Assembly: GCF_947499215.1 (NCBI RefSeq)
Contig: NZ_CANMNI010000003.1
Coordinates: forward strand, 1-64,000
Direction of reading: 5' to 3'
From: an uncultured Pontibacter sp.
GTDB lineage: Bacteria; Bacteroidota; Bacteroidia; Cytophagales; Hymenobacteraceae
Length of the DNA: 64,000 nucleotides
In this document: positions 24,717 through 33,557 of the stretch, one piece after another
Layout of the letters: each line of letters opens with the position of its first letter
Numbering within the stretch: the stretch's first letter is position 1
The notes under the pieces: model-generated
Told to the model about the DNA's origin: nothing
Databases searched by the model: none
Seen by the model: only the letters and a program-made list of their open reading frames with translations
Position numbers and translations under genes: made by a program

Positions 24717-25688
24717 ATGAAAAAAATTAAACTGATAGAAGTGCGCTCTGAGCTGGGAGCCGGTACTCGTGGTGCGAGTATGGGCGTTGATGCGCTGCGG
24801 GTGGCCTGCTGGGACAAAGGTTGTGACTACTTCAAGCGTTTCAACTCTGTCAGCGTTCCTGACCTTAACTATACCCTTTTTGACAAGGACCTGTTCCCGA
24901 ATGCACACCGCATCGATAGCATCCTGACCGTACAGAAAAACATTGCCAATGCCGTAGAGCAGACATTGGGGCTTGATATGTTTCCGCTGGTGCTATCGGG
25001 TGATCATTCCAACGCGCACGGCACCATAGCAGGTATAAAAGCTGCTTACCCTGATAAAACATTAGGTGTGATCTGGGTGGACGCGCACGCCGATATTCAC
25101 TCACCGTATACCTCGCCTTCAGGCAACGTGCATGGCATGCCGCTGGCTATGGCCCTAAACATCGACAACCTCGATCGTCAGATCAACGACCCGGCACCAG
25201 AGACGGTGTTCTTCTGGAACTCACTTAAGAAACTTGGCTTCGACGGCCCGAAACTCAAGCCAGAGCACTTAGTATACATCGTGGTGCGCGACACCGAGGA
25301 GCCAGAAGATTATCTGATGGCTAAACATGGTATCAAGAACTTCACCTACGCCGAGCTCAGCCAGAAAGGACCTGAAAAGGTAGCGGCCGAAGCGCTGGAC
25401 CGCCTGCGTGACTGCGACATAATTTACGTGTCGTTTGACGTGGACAGTCTCGACTCAAAATTCTCGAAAGGCACCGGTACGCCGGTAGAAGTGGGTCTGA
25501 CTGTGGAAGAGGCCAAAGTGCTGAACTACCACCTGCTACAGGATCCGCGCATTGTGTGCTACGAAATGACCGAGATTAACCCGACGCTTGACACCGAAAA
25601 TACCATGGCCGAAAACGCCTTCGATATACTGGAGACCGCCACCGACGCCATTTTACACCGAGAATTTAATAAAACAGCTATACATTAA
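24717..25688 (+). CDS. Arginase-family ureohydrolase (probable arginase)
   Basis: 323 aa with the dimanganese site of ureohydrolases: SGDHSNAHG (94-102), WVDAHADIHSP (120-130) and SFDVDSLD near 239-246, followed by GTGTPVEVGLT. The SPSGNVHGMPLA segment after the second motif is closer to arginase than to agmatinase; arginase would give ornithine and urea. Agmatinase activity cannot be excluded given the divergent arginine decarboxylase. argS follows after 8 bp, so the two are probably co-transcribed. Confidence 0.88.
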   Translation: MKKIKLIEVRSELGAGTRGASMGVDALRVACWDKGCDYFKRFNSVSVPDLNYTLFDKDLFPNAHRIDSILTVQKNIANAVEQTLGLDMFPLVLSGDHSNAHGTIAGIKAAYPDKTLGVIWVDAHADIHSPYTSPSGNVHGMPLAMALNIDNLDRQINDPAPETVFFWNSLKKLGFDGPKLKPEHLVYIVVRDTEEPEDYLMAKHGIKNFTYAELSQKGPEKVAAEALDRLRDCDIIYVSFDVDSLDSKFSKGTGTPVEVGLTVEEAKVLNYHLLQDPRIVCYEMTEINPTLDTENTMAENAFDILETATDAILHREFNKTAIH

Positions 25689-25696
25689 TCTACTTA

Positions 25697-27487
25697 ATGC
25701 AACTTCAAAACGCCATCAGCCAGAGCATCAGCCAAGCATTGGAGGCTTTGTTCGGCCTTACTGTTGACGCTTCTGCCATCAGCCTGCAGCCTACCCGCAA
25801 GGAGTTTGCCGGCAGCTTCACGTTCGTAACCTTCCCCTATACAAAGCAGGCCGGCAAAGGTCCCGAGCAGATTGGGGAGGCGCTGGGTGCTTACCTAAAA
25901 GAGCACGCCGCCGAAGTAAAGAATTACAACGTGGTAAAAGGCTTTCTGAACCTCGAGATAGAGGAAGAGGTATGGGTGCGTTTGTTCCGCGAGCTGATGA
26001 CCAACCCAAGTCATGGCCAAGCGACTGATTCCGGCAAGAAGGTGATGGTAGAATACTCTTCGCCAAACACGAACAAGCCACTGCACCTCGGTCACCTGCG
26101 CAATAACTTTTTGGGTTACTCCGTGTCGGAGATCATGAAGGCCAACGGGCATGACGTGATGAAGGCGAACCTCGTGAACGACCGCGGTATTCACATCTGC
26201 AAGTCGATGCTGGCCTACCAGAAGATGGGCAACGGCGAAACACCGGAGAGCAGTGGCATTAAAGGCGATCACTTGGCGGGCAAATACTACGTGCTGTTCG
26301 ACAAGGCTTACAAAGAGCAGATCGACGAGCTGGTAGCGCAAGGTATGGACAAGGAAGAGGCTAAAAAGAAGGCGCCGCTTATTCTGGAAGCCCAGACCAT
26401 GCTGCAGAAATGGGAGCAGGGCGACGAAGAAGTCGTATCGCTCTGGAAAACCATGAATGGCTGGGTATACGAAGGCTTCGATGCAACCTATCGCAACATC
26501 GGCGTTGATTTCGACAAGTTCTACTACGAGTCTGAGACCTATACCTTGGGCAAAGAACGTGTAGAGGAAGGCCTGCAGAAAGGTGTGTTCTTCAAAAAGC
26601 CGGACGGCTCAGTATGGGTTGACCTGACAGACGAAGGACTGGACGAGAAACTGCTATTACGTTCAGACGGCACATCGGTATATATTACCCAAGACATGGG
26701 TACGGCTGAGTTGAAACACAATGACTTTCCGTATGATCAGTCCATCTACGTAGTTGCCGACGAACAGAACTACCACTTTCAGGTACTGAAGGCGGTGCTT
26801 AAGAAACTCGGCAAGCCGTACGCCGAGGGCATCTATCACCTGTCTTACGGCATGGTGGACTTGCCATCTGGCAAAATGAAATCGAGAGAAGGCACCGTGG
26901 TGGATGCTGATGAGCTGGTGCAGGAGATGATCGACACAGCGCGCCAACAGACTGAGGAACTGGGCAAGATCGAAGGCTTTACGCCGGAAGAGGCTACTAA
27001 GCTATACCATACATTGGCAATGGGTGCTTTGAAGTACTTCCTGCTGAAAGTGGACCCGAAGAAGCGCATGCTTTTCAATCCGCAGGAGTCGATCGACTTC
27101 CGTGGCAACACGGGGCCGTTTGTGCAGTACACGCACGCCCGCATCTCGGCTATACTGCGCAAGGCTGGCGAGATGGGTATAGCCGTGGATGCCGCTTCGT
27201 TCAGCGATTTCAACAACCTGCACGAAGCCGAGCAGGAGGTGATCACGCTGCTGGTGAACTATCCGGAAGTAGTGCAGGAGGCAGGCAAGCTGTATGCTCC
27301 GTCTGTGATTGCGAACTACGCTTATGAATTAGCCAAGGCCTATAACCGATTTTATCAGGAAATCTCGATCTTCAACGAAACCGACGAACAGGCCCGTAAC
27401 TTCCGCATTGCCCTCTCTGCCATGGTAGCCCGCTTCGTGCGCGAAAGCATGAGCCTACTGGGGATTGAAGTGCCAGAGCGGATGTAG
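25697..27487 (+). CDS. argS: Arginyl-tRNA synthetase
   Basis: 596 aa, class I synthetase. The N-terminal Add-1 domain (1-110) precedes the HIGH motif in PNTNKPLHLGHLRNN (about 119-133). The KMSKS equivalent is KMKSREGT near 395-402, and the C-terminal anticodon-binding DALR domain includes FVQYTHARISAIL. Length is normal. The position directly behind the arginase gene links arginine breakdown with charging. Confidence 0.97.
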   Translation: MQLQNAISQSISQALEALFGLTVDASAISLQPTRKEFAGSFTFVTFPYTKQAGKGPEQIGEALGAYLKEHAAEVKNYNVVKGFLNLEIEEEVWVRLFRELMTNPSHGQATDSGKKVMVEYSSPNTNKPLHLGHLRNNFLGYSVSEIMKANGHDVMKANLVNDRGIHICKSMLAYQKMGNGETPESSGIKGDHLAGKYYVLFDKAYKEQIDELVAQGMDKEEAKKKAPLILEAQTMLQKWEQGDEEVVSLWKTMNGWVYEGFDATYRNIGVDFDKFYYESETYTLGKERVEEGLQKGVFFKKPDGSVWVDLTDEGLDEKLLLRSDGTSVYITQDMGTAELKHNDFPYDQSIYVVADEQNYHFQVLKAVLKKLGKPYAEGIYHLSYGMVDLPSGKMKSREGTVVDADELVQEMIDTARQQTEELGKIEGFTPEEATKLYHTLAMGALKYFLLKVDPKKRMLFNPQESIDFRGNTGPFVQYTHARISAILRKAGEMGIAVDAASFSDFNNLHEAEQEVITLLVNYPEVVQEAGKLYAPSVIANYAYELAKAYNRFYQEISIFNETDEQARNFRIALSAMVARFVRESMSLLGIEVPERM

Positions 27488-27517
27488 GGTTGGGGATCTG
27501 TATAGGTGAATAGGTAT

Positions 27518-27567
27518 GGCGCGAGTCGAAGATCCCGGACTCGATTCGGGACGTCTTCGCTCGCGCC
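27518..27567. repeat. Long intergenic hairpin
   Basis: A three-part stem with small bulges: GGCGCGAG / CTCGCGCC (27518-27525, 27560-27567), CGAAGA / TCTTCG, and CCCG / CGGG around a short loop. No T run follows, so it is a poor terminator. It resembles a dispersed palindromic intergenic repeat, but it could still protect the argS transcript end. Confidence 0.55.
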
Positions 27568-27636
27568 GTAGTGAGTTAAAACAAAAACAAGATATTCCGG
27601 TTAAGCCGCATATACTTATACCTTACAAAATCAAAC

Positions 27637-28233
27637 ATGAAACGCATCGCACAACTTTTGACCGTAGGACTTGTATTAGGGCTTACAACAGCCTGCTCCG
27701 GAGGGTCTAACACGACAAATACAGACACTGAAACGATGACCACAGAAACAAGCCAAACGGCACAGGCCAGTGACTTTCACGCTTTCAAGATTGAGAGTCT
27801 AGAGGGTAAAGAGATCGACTTCTCGCAGTATAAAGGTAAGAAAGTGCTGGTAGTAAACACTGCTTCGGAATGTGGCTACACACCGCAGTATGCCGACTTG
27901 CAAAAGCTGCACGAAACACACGGCGACAAGGTGGTGGTATTGGGTTTTCCGGCGAACAACTTCGGTGGACAGGAGCCGGGCTCCGAGGAAGAGATTGCAG
28001 CCTTTTGCCAGAAGAACTATGGCGTTACTTTCCAGATGATGGAGAAGGTATCGGTGAAAGGGGATGACCAGCATCCGCTCTACCAGTGGCTGGCGAAGAA
28101 CAGTCCGAACAACGACGAGCCATCTTGGAACTTCAGTAAGTACCTCATCGACGAGAACGGGAAGGTGATCGCTTTTTATCCGTCTAAAGTGAAGCCGATG
28201 GGAGAGGAGATCCTGACGGCGATTCAGAAATAA
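27637..28233 (+). CDS. Glutathione peroxidase-family thiol peroxidase, lipoprotein form
   Basis: 198 aa. A lipoprotein signal peptide with lipobox LTTAC (Cys20) and a Thr-rich linker (21-44) precede a thioredoxin-fold Gpx domain. The peroxidatic residue is Cys79 in NTASECGYTPQ, cysteine rather than selenocysteine. FPANNFGGQEPG and WNFSKYLID give the conserved Gln and Trp of the catalytic tetrad. In bacteria such enzymes usually reduce peroxides with thioredoxin. The lipid anchor places it in the periplasm or outer membrane. Confidence 0.92.
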   Translation: MKRIAQLLTVGLVLGLTTACSGGSNTTNTDTETMTTETSQTAQASDFHAFKIESLEGKEIDFSQYKGKKVLVVNTASECGYTPQYADLQKLHETHGDKVVVLGFPANNFGGQEPGSEEEIAAFCQKNYGVTFQMMEKVSVKGDDQHPLYQWLAKNSPNNDEPSWNFSKYLIDENGKVIAFYPSKVKPMGEEILTAIQK

Positions 28234-28272
28234 TAGCAGACAGGTATAGCGCTTAGGTATACCCGCTGATTT

Positions 28273-29220
28273 TTGCATAACACATTGAACACAACGCAAC
28301 ACATCCCGCAGAATCCAAGTCTTGTGAAGGCTTGGATTTCCGCTTTTAGGCCGCGCACACTCCCTTTGGCTTTTTCTTGCATCGGTATGGGCGGTTTTAT
28401 GGCCGCCGCATACAGTAGCTTCAACGCAACTGTCGTGGTCCTGTGCGTATTGACTACGCTCTTCCTGCAGATACTCTCCAACCTAGCCAATGACTACGGT
28501 GACTCCATACACGGTGCCGATAGCGAACACCGGGAAGGACCGAAGCGTGCCGTACAGGCAGGCCATATCAAAGCAGAGCACATGAAGAAAGGGATGGCGG
28601 TGTTCAGTTTGCTATCACTGGTGTCAGGCTTGCTACTGTTGTGGGTGAGCTTCGGAATGGAAGGGCTATACCTGTTTCTGATTTTTCTGGGTTTGGGCTT
28701 GGCTTCTATCTGGGCGGCGATCAACTATACCGCTGGCTCAAAACCATATGGTTATGCCGGCTTAGGCGATGTTTTCGTATTTGTGTTCTTCGGTCTGGTT
28801 GGTGTGCTGGGGACTTACTTTCTGCAAGCGCAGTCGCTGCCAGTGCTGGTGATTCTGCCGGCCATGGTCTGCGGATTCTTCTCCACGGCGGTGCTCAACG
28901 TAAACAACATCCGCGACATCAAGTCGGATGTGCTGGCGGGCAAACGCTCTATACCTGTGCGACTCGGACCTATGCGGGCACGTGTCTATCATACCTTCTT
29001 ACTGGCCGGGGGCGTGTTAAGTGCAGTGGCTTATGTGCTGCTCAACTTCTACAGCGTATGGCAGTTCTTTTTTGTGCTGGCTGTGCCGCTGGTTATCGTG
29101 AATGGCGTGAAGGTATGGCAGAAGCAGACCTCTGCTGAACTCGATCCCTACCTGAAGCAAATGGCCATCACGACCATGCTGTTCGTGCTGCTATTTGGTA
29201 TAGGCCAAGTGGTGGGCTAG
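28273..29220 (+). CDS. menA: 1,4-dihydroxy-2-naphthoate polyprenyltransferase (UbiA family)
   Basis: 315 aa with eight or nine membrane helices. The prenyl-diphosphate site is visible as NLANDYGDSIHGAD (about 75-88), a form of NDxxDxxxD, and the second Asp-rich loop as NVNNIRDIKSDVLAGKRS (about 213-230). This pattern, with FRPRTLPLAF at the start, is MenA: it attaches the isoprenoid tail in menaquinone synthesis. Start at TTG 28273 is tentative; no ATG lies before the first helix. Confidence 0.92.
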   Translation: MHNTLNTTQHIPQNPSLVKAWISAFRPRTLPLAFSCIGMGGFMAAAYSSFNATVVVLCVLTTLFLQILSNLANDYGDSIHGADSEHREGPKRAVQAGHIKAEHMKKGMAVFSLLSLVSGLLLLWVSFGMEGLYLFLIFLGLGLASIWAAINYTAGSKPYGYAGLGDVFVFVFFGLVGVLGTYFLQAQSLPVLVILPAMVCGFFSTAVLNVNNIRDIKSDVLAGKRSIPVRLGPMRARVYHTFLLAGGVLSAVAYVLLNFYSVWQFFFVLAVPLVIVNGVKVWQKQTSAELDPYLKQMAITTMLFVLLFGIGQVVG

Positions 29221-29227
29221 GCAGCCG

Positions 29228-29836
29228 CTATAACAGATCGCTGCTCTTTATAATTTTCCCGCCGCTTGCCAGCATATCAGCACGGGCCGCCTCATATCCT
29301 TCCTGACTGATCGGGCGGGTAGCGTCTTCTATAAAAAATTTCTCGAAGCCTTCCGATAAGGCATCTTTGGCGGAGTAGTACACGCAGTAGTCCGCAGCCA
29401 AGCCAGCTAGGTATAGCTGCGTCACGCCTTTGCCGCGCAGGTAGTCAGCCAAGCCGGTGGACTTGAGACGGCCATTGTCATAAAAACCGCTGTAGCTGTC
29501 GATCTCCGGATTGGTGCCCTTTCTGAAAATAGCCTCAATCTTTCTAGCCTCCAGTGCAGGGGCCAAGTCTGCGCCGGGTGTGTCCTGTAAACAGTGGTCT
29601 GGCCAAAGCACCTGTGGAAGTCCCAGCAGTTCGGTCATCTCAAATGGATTCTTGCCTTCATGATTGGAGGCGAAGCTCTTGTGGTTGGCCGGGTGCCAGT
29701 CCTGCGTCGCCACCACCAAATCGAAGCGCTCCTGCAACTGGTTTACAATCGGTATGATCAGGTCTCCCTCGGGTACGGCCAAGGCGCCACCGGGCAGAAA
29801 ATCGTTTTGTATGTCGATCAATAAAAGTGCATTCAT
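29228..29836 (-). CDS. pncA: Nicotinamidase/pyrazinamidase
   Basis: 202 aa isochorismatase-fold amidase. Asp8 in LIDIQNDF, the Lys of FRKGTN (about 109) and the Cys of LAADYCVYYSA (about 151) form the catalytic triad, and the metal loop DWHPANHKSF (about 46-55) is present. It converts nicotinamide to nicotinate in NAD salvage. Convergent with menA, only 7 bp between the stops. Confidence 0.95.
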   Translation of the reverse strand: MNALLLIDIQNDFLPGGALAVPEGDLIIPIVNQLQERFDLVVATQDWHPANHKSFASNHEGKNPFEMTELLGLPQVLWPDHCLQDTPGADLAPALEARKIEAIFRKGTNPEIDSYSGFYDNGRLKSTGLADYLRGKGVTQLYLAGLAADYCVYYSAKDALSEGFEKFFIEDATRPISQEGYEAARADMLASGGKIIKSSDLL

Positions 29837-29890
29837 GGACTCGTTCTCAGGAACGGCAAGGTATAGGTATAAGCTGAATTTTGCAACGGA

Positions 29891-30604
29891 TTAGAGACCG
29901 TCCGTTAGGTTAGCCAGTGGTGGCTTGTGGTCTTCGCCGTAAATCTCAAAATAAACCGTATCGCCAATAGACTCGACCACATTTGCCTGCTTGATGACAT
30001 CCTGATAGGTTTTGTAGCAGCTCAGGGCTTTTGTCAGGATCTCAATGTCTTCGGATCGTAGCCGCACTTCGCAGTCGATCAGACTAGGGTCGCTATGCTT
30101 CATGATGAACGTGCCTTGCTGCAGCGGCTGTTCAGTCTTGTTCGGTAAGGTCAGGAAGGCAAGGCGCTTGAGGTAATCGGCATCGCCGTCCCGCATCTCT
30201 AGGTATACCCGCTTGATGATGGCATGCATGACGAGGTGGTCGTGAAAGCCACTCACCCCGTGCACCGGGTAAGACACGATGACCTGTGGTTCAATCTTCC
30301 GGATATGCGCTTTCACTACTTTCTCTATTTCCCGAGGGTCCATCTCCGCCAATCCGTTGTCGGGCAGGTCAAGCACGGTCATACCTGTTAACCCAAGTGT
30401 TCGCTCCACGGCCAGCATCTCCTTATACCTAACGTCTCCCATCTCCTCCACACTCAGGCCAAGTTCGTGCCGCACCTTGGTAGCGCCACCTCGTGTCAAG
30501 GTGAGGAGATATACCTGATGGCCCTGCTCAAGTTGCTGCCACATGACAGGGGCAGGGCCAAAGGATTCATCATCAGGATGCGGGAAAATATAGAGGATGC
30601 GCAT
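29891..30604 (-). CDS. PIG-L (LmbE) family deacetylase
   Basis: 237 aa. The zinc site starts with PHPDDESFG (8-16) and ends with the HDHLVMH motif (about 121-127), the two signatures of PIG-L/LmbE N-acetylglucosaminyl deacetylases. Relatives include BshB (bacillithiol synthesis) and MshB; which substrate is used cannot be decided. It lies 54 bp upstream of pncA on the same strand. Confidence 0.88.
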   Translation of the reverse strand: MRILYIFPHPDDESFGPAPVMWQQLEQGHQVYLLTLTRGGATKVRHELGLSVEEMGDVRYKEMLAVERTLGLTGMTVLDLPDNGLAEMDPREIEKVVKAHIRKIEPQVIVSYPVHGVSGFHDHLVMHAIIKRVYLEMRDGDADYLKRLAFLTLPNKTEQPLQQGTFIMKHSDPSLIDCEVRLRSEDIEILTKALSCYKTYQDVIKQANVVESIGDTVYFEIYGEDHKPPLANLTDGL

Positions 30605-30741
30605 GTGCTTTGCATATTTAGGTTCGATTACTTAAACGGGCAAAAGCAAGGGGATGGTTAGATTGTCTGTTTGTGTAAAGTACCTGCTAGCCATAGATAT
30701 TGTTTGCAGGTATAGAGGGTATACTATTAAAGCATGCAGGA

Positions 30742-31329
30742 CTATCGTTTTTTGCGCTCCAGCCTTTTGAGTATCGGTGAGTAAAGTTCGACTACCCGAA
30801 CTGTTATCTCATAAGTGTCATAATTTGTAGCTACTGGTGTACCTTGTTTTACATCTCTGATTTTGCCGCTGCGGTCGATAAAGAAGTTTCTTGGGTAGCT
30901 GGTGATGCCCCATTCTTTGAACAAATCTGTTCCGTCAGGCAAAATAAGGAAGTCGAAGGGATGTTTGGCGAGTAAGCTGTTGATCTTGGCGTCGTTTTCG
31001 GGTGCAATTGCAAGAAACAACACATCTGGGTGCAGTTCTTTCAGTCGGTTCAGATCGGGCATTTCCATAATGCAGGGCCCGCATGTGGTAGACCAAAAGT
31101 TGATCATGACCACTTTGCCTTCCAGCATTTTATTATCTACTATGGTGCCATCGAGTGCTTTTAGTGAAAATGTGGGCAAAGACTTGTTTTTATACTTGCG
31201 CACAAAGTCCTCTTCCTCATCTACTGCACTTGTAGGATTCCCGCTGTCAACAACAGGTATGGTCGGGGATAAAAGTAATGTTATGTACAAAAAATGAGGT
31301 ACTAGTAAGAACAAAAGTTTGGTGCTCAT
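30742..31329 (-). CDS. TlpA-like thioredoxin-fold protein, membrane-anchored
   Basis: 195 aa with an N-terminal signal or anchor helix (4-22) and a thioredoxin fold with the redox motif CGPC (Cys83, Cys86) in FWSTTCGPCIMEMP. The cis-Pro loop reads TSYPRNFFID. Such proteins act in the periplasm as disulfide reductases, for example in cytochrome maturation. The stop overlaps nothing; no partner gene is adjacent. Confidence 0.88.
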   Translation of the reverse strand: MSTKLLFLLVPHFLYITLLLSPTIPVVDSGNPTSAVDEEEDFVRKYKNKSLPTFSLKALDGTIVDNKMLEGKVVMINFWSTTCGPCIMEMPDLNRLKELHPDVLFLAIAPENDAKINSLLAKHPFDFLILPDGTDLFKEWGITSYPRNFFIDRSGKIRDVKQGTPVATNYDTYEITVRVVELYSPILKRLERKKR

Positions 31330-31388
31330 AACTCACAGATTTGGCAGGTATATATGTATAGGCTAATATAATAAAAATGTGCAGTTAA

Positions 31389-31418
31389 CAAAAGAGCCGC
31401 TCTGTTTGGAGCGGCTCT
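31389..31418 (-). terminator. Terminator of the DEAD-box helicase gene
   Basis: A 10-bp stem AGAGCCGCTC / GAGCGGCTCT with a 6-base loop, followed on the minus strand by TTTTGTT. It begins 10 bases after the stop at 31428. Confidence 0.87.
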
Positions 31419-31427
31419 CTCATGCTA

Positions 31428-32924
31428 TTAGTTATTGTCCTGCGGTACCGGTTGGCTGTTGCCTTGGGTGTTAGGGTCGCTCGGCTTATTGCGGTTTCTG
31501 TTCCGGTTGCGGTTCTTGTTTCGGTTAGGCTTACTGCCAGCCTCCTGTCCTTCGGCTCTCGGTGATGCTTCACCCTCTGGGCGTGGGTTCTGGTTGGCTA
31601 GCTTCACTGGGCGGTCGCCGTCTTCTCTGCGCGGGGCACCTGCTCCCTCCGGCTTCGGACCTCTGCGACGGTTGCGGTCTCTGCCGCCCCCTTCACTGGA
31701 GCGGCCTGCACCGCCACCTGATCTGCCACCACTGTGTCTACCACCGCCTTTGCCGCCTCTTCCGAAGTCGCGTCGGGTCGGATCGAACACCGGGGCAGCG
31801 CCAAAGCCCTCTGGAAGCGACAATTTCGGCAAATCACGCTCAATGAGCTGCTCTACCTTGCGCACGCGGTACATGTCGTTCTCATTCACGAAGGTAATGG
31901 CCATACCTGTAGAAGCGGCACGGGCCGTACGACCTACGCGGTGCACATAGTCCTCTGCGTCCTGCGGCATGTCAAAGTTCACCACGTGGCTCAAGCTGTC
32001 AATATCTATACCTCTCGAGAGAATGTCAGTCGCCACGAGTATCTGGTACTTTTTGTTTTTGAAGCCCTGCAGTGCCTTCTCGCGCTCGTCCTGTGTCAGG
32101 TCCGACATAATGCCCTCCGCCTCGAAACCCATCTTGCGCAGCGAGCGCACAATCTGGTTCACGTTTGACTTGCGGGAAGTAAAGATGATCATGTTCGATA
32201 CCTCCAACTCACGAATCAAATGCTCCAGCAAAGGCAGTTTTTGGTTGTCGTACGTCAGGTACAGGCGCTGGTCTATCCCTTCGGCAGGCTTCGAGATAGC
32301 CAAGTTGATTTCAGACGGCTGTTGCAATATCTGCTGGGACAGATCGCGGATCTTCTTCGGCATAGTGGCCGAGAAGAGCAGGGTCTGTCGCTCCGTAGGC
32401 AAGGCGCGCACGATCTTAAGGATGTCATCCATAAAGCCCATGTCCAGCATCTTGTCTGCCTCGTCCAACACAAGGTATTTCAATTGGTCCAGTTTCACGT
32501 AGCCTAGCGCCATGTGCGACATCAAGCGGCCCGGTGTGGCGATGATGATATCGGCGCCACCGGTGAGGGCGCGTTTCTGTTGCTCCCACTCATCACCTTT
32601 GCTGCCACCGTAAATGGCGATCGAGCTGACAGGGGCGAAATAGCCGAGACCTTCTACCTGCTCGTCTATCTGCTTGGCGAGCTCACGGGTGGGCACTAAT
32701 ATAAGCGTGCTCGTGAATTCATAATTAGCATGCGAGATGCGGTCGATGAGCGGCAAAAGATAGGCGGCCGTCTTGCCTGTACCTGTCTGAGCGCAGGCGA
32801 TTATATCTTTCTGCTCCAGTATGAGCGGTATCGCCTGCTGTTGCACCGGGGTCGGGGTGTTGTATCCCATCGACTCGATTCCGGTAATCACATCGTCGTG
32901 TAGGTTGAATGAACGAAAATCCAA
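31428..32924 (-). CDS. DEAD-box ATP-dependent RNA helicase (RhlE type) with Arg/Gly-rich tail
   Basis: 498 aa. Q motif from Phe3 to PTPVQQQAIP (24-33), Walker A AQTGTGKT (45-52), DEAD near 154-157, SAT near 185-187 and HRVGRTAR near 330-337. The tail from about 385 is low complexity, rich in Arg, Gly, Asn and Pro, and probably binds RNA non-specifically. The start is TTG at 32924, six bases after a perfect AAGGAG: a Shine-Dalgarno sequence that is unusual in this phylum and settles the start. RhlE-like proteins act in ribosome assembly and cold growth. Confidence 0.94.
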   Translation of the reverse strand: MDFRSFNLHDDVITGIESMGYNTPTPVQQQAIPLILEQKDIIACAQTGTGKTAAYLLPLIDRISHANYEFTSTLILVPTRELAKQIDEQVEGLGYFAPVSSIAIYGGSKGDEWEQQKRALTGGADIIIATPGRLMSHMALGYVKLDQLKYLVLDEADKMLDMGFMDDILKIVRALPTERQTLLFSATMPKKIRDLSQQILQQPSEINLAISKPAEGIDQRLYLTYDNQKLPLLEHLIRELEVSNMIIFTSRKSNVNQIVRSLRKMGFEAEGIMSDLTQDEREKALQGFKNKKYQILVATDILSRGIDIDSLSHVVNFDMPQDAEDYVHRVGRTARAASTGMAITFVNENDMYRVRKVEQLIERDLPKLSLPEGFGAAPVFDPTRRDFGRGGKGGGRHSGGRSGGGAGRSSEGGGRDRNRRRGPKPEGAGAPRREDGDRPVKLANQNPRPEGEASPRAEGQEAGSKPNRNKNRNRNRNRNKPSDPNTQGNSQPVPQDNN

Positions 32925-33345
32925 AGTTATCTCCTTAAAATTATTTTATGGCCTAGCGGCCTCTAAACCGCATTTATTGTGGTAAAGATACGATTTTTAT
33001 ACCTTATTTAAGAAAAATTTAAAAGTTGATGTTATTTATATTGAAAATTATATTAATATTGCATCGTCATCAGCAGGGAATTTGTAATAATCTCTTAAAA
33101 AGTTGAAGACACATTTAAAATATACAAAGCATTAGAATATCGCTATATAGTTTAAATGTCTGAAATTCCGCTCCGAAATCATATTTGAAAACTAACTTAT
33201 ATCACTTAAACAATATTAAATTTTATTTACATAGAATTTTTTATATTAACGCCGAAACATTTAAAAAGGCTAGGCGTAAATAAGCCCAAAGTGACTTAAA
33301 AAGATCATTTTATAAACTATAAAAAAAGATTTATTAAAATTTAAA
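32925..33345. other. Long A+T-rich intergenic region
   Basis: About 420 bases between the helicase start and a small open frame. It is very A+T-rich with many TTTAAA and ATATTA stretches and no recognised gene or RNA. It probably holds the promoter of the cold-type helicase (minus) and of the small transcript ending at 33501 (plus); TATCTTTA on the minus strand near 32988 is a weak -7 candidate for the helicase. Confidence 0.45.
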
Positions 33346-33429
33346 ATGAAAAAAGCTATACAAGATTCGCCAAACTTCTATCTTCTTCTAGGTGTTAATA
33401 TCATCAACGCAGTTTTTTTGCTGATATAG
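33346..33429 (+). CDS. Possible 27-residue hydrophobic small protein
   Basis: ATG at 33346, TAG at 33427-33429. A short polar basic start (MKKAIQDSPNF) is followed by a hydrophobic stretch (YLLLGVNIINAVFLLI) long enough to insert in a membrane. A strong intrinsic terminator follows at 33469-33501, and the frame is isolated from other genes on this strand, which suggests a dedicated short transcript. It could equally be a non-coding RNA that happens to contain a frame. Confidence 0.35.
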   Translation: MKKAIQDSPNFYLLLGVNIINAVFLLI

Positions 33430-33468
33430 GAGTTCTTTAAATAGAATACATAAAAAGTAAAACATATG

Positions 33469-33501
33469 GGCAGCTATCCTTCGGGATGGCTGCCTTTTTT
33501 T
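33469..33501 (+). terminator. Strong terminator with UUCG loop, ending an unassigned short transcript
   Basis: An 11-bp stem (GGCAGCTATCC / GGATGGCTGCC, one G-T pair) closed by a C(TTCG)G tetraloop and followed by seven Ts. No annotated plus-strand gene lies upstream within 8 kb of this strand except the 27-codon frame at 33346, so it marks a short transcript. Confidence 0.88.
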
Positions 33502-33557
33502 ATACCTTTTCGAAAAATTTGCCTACGGCCGATAGCCTAAGCACTAGATAAGCAAGT

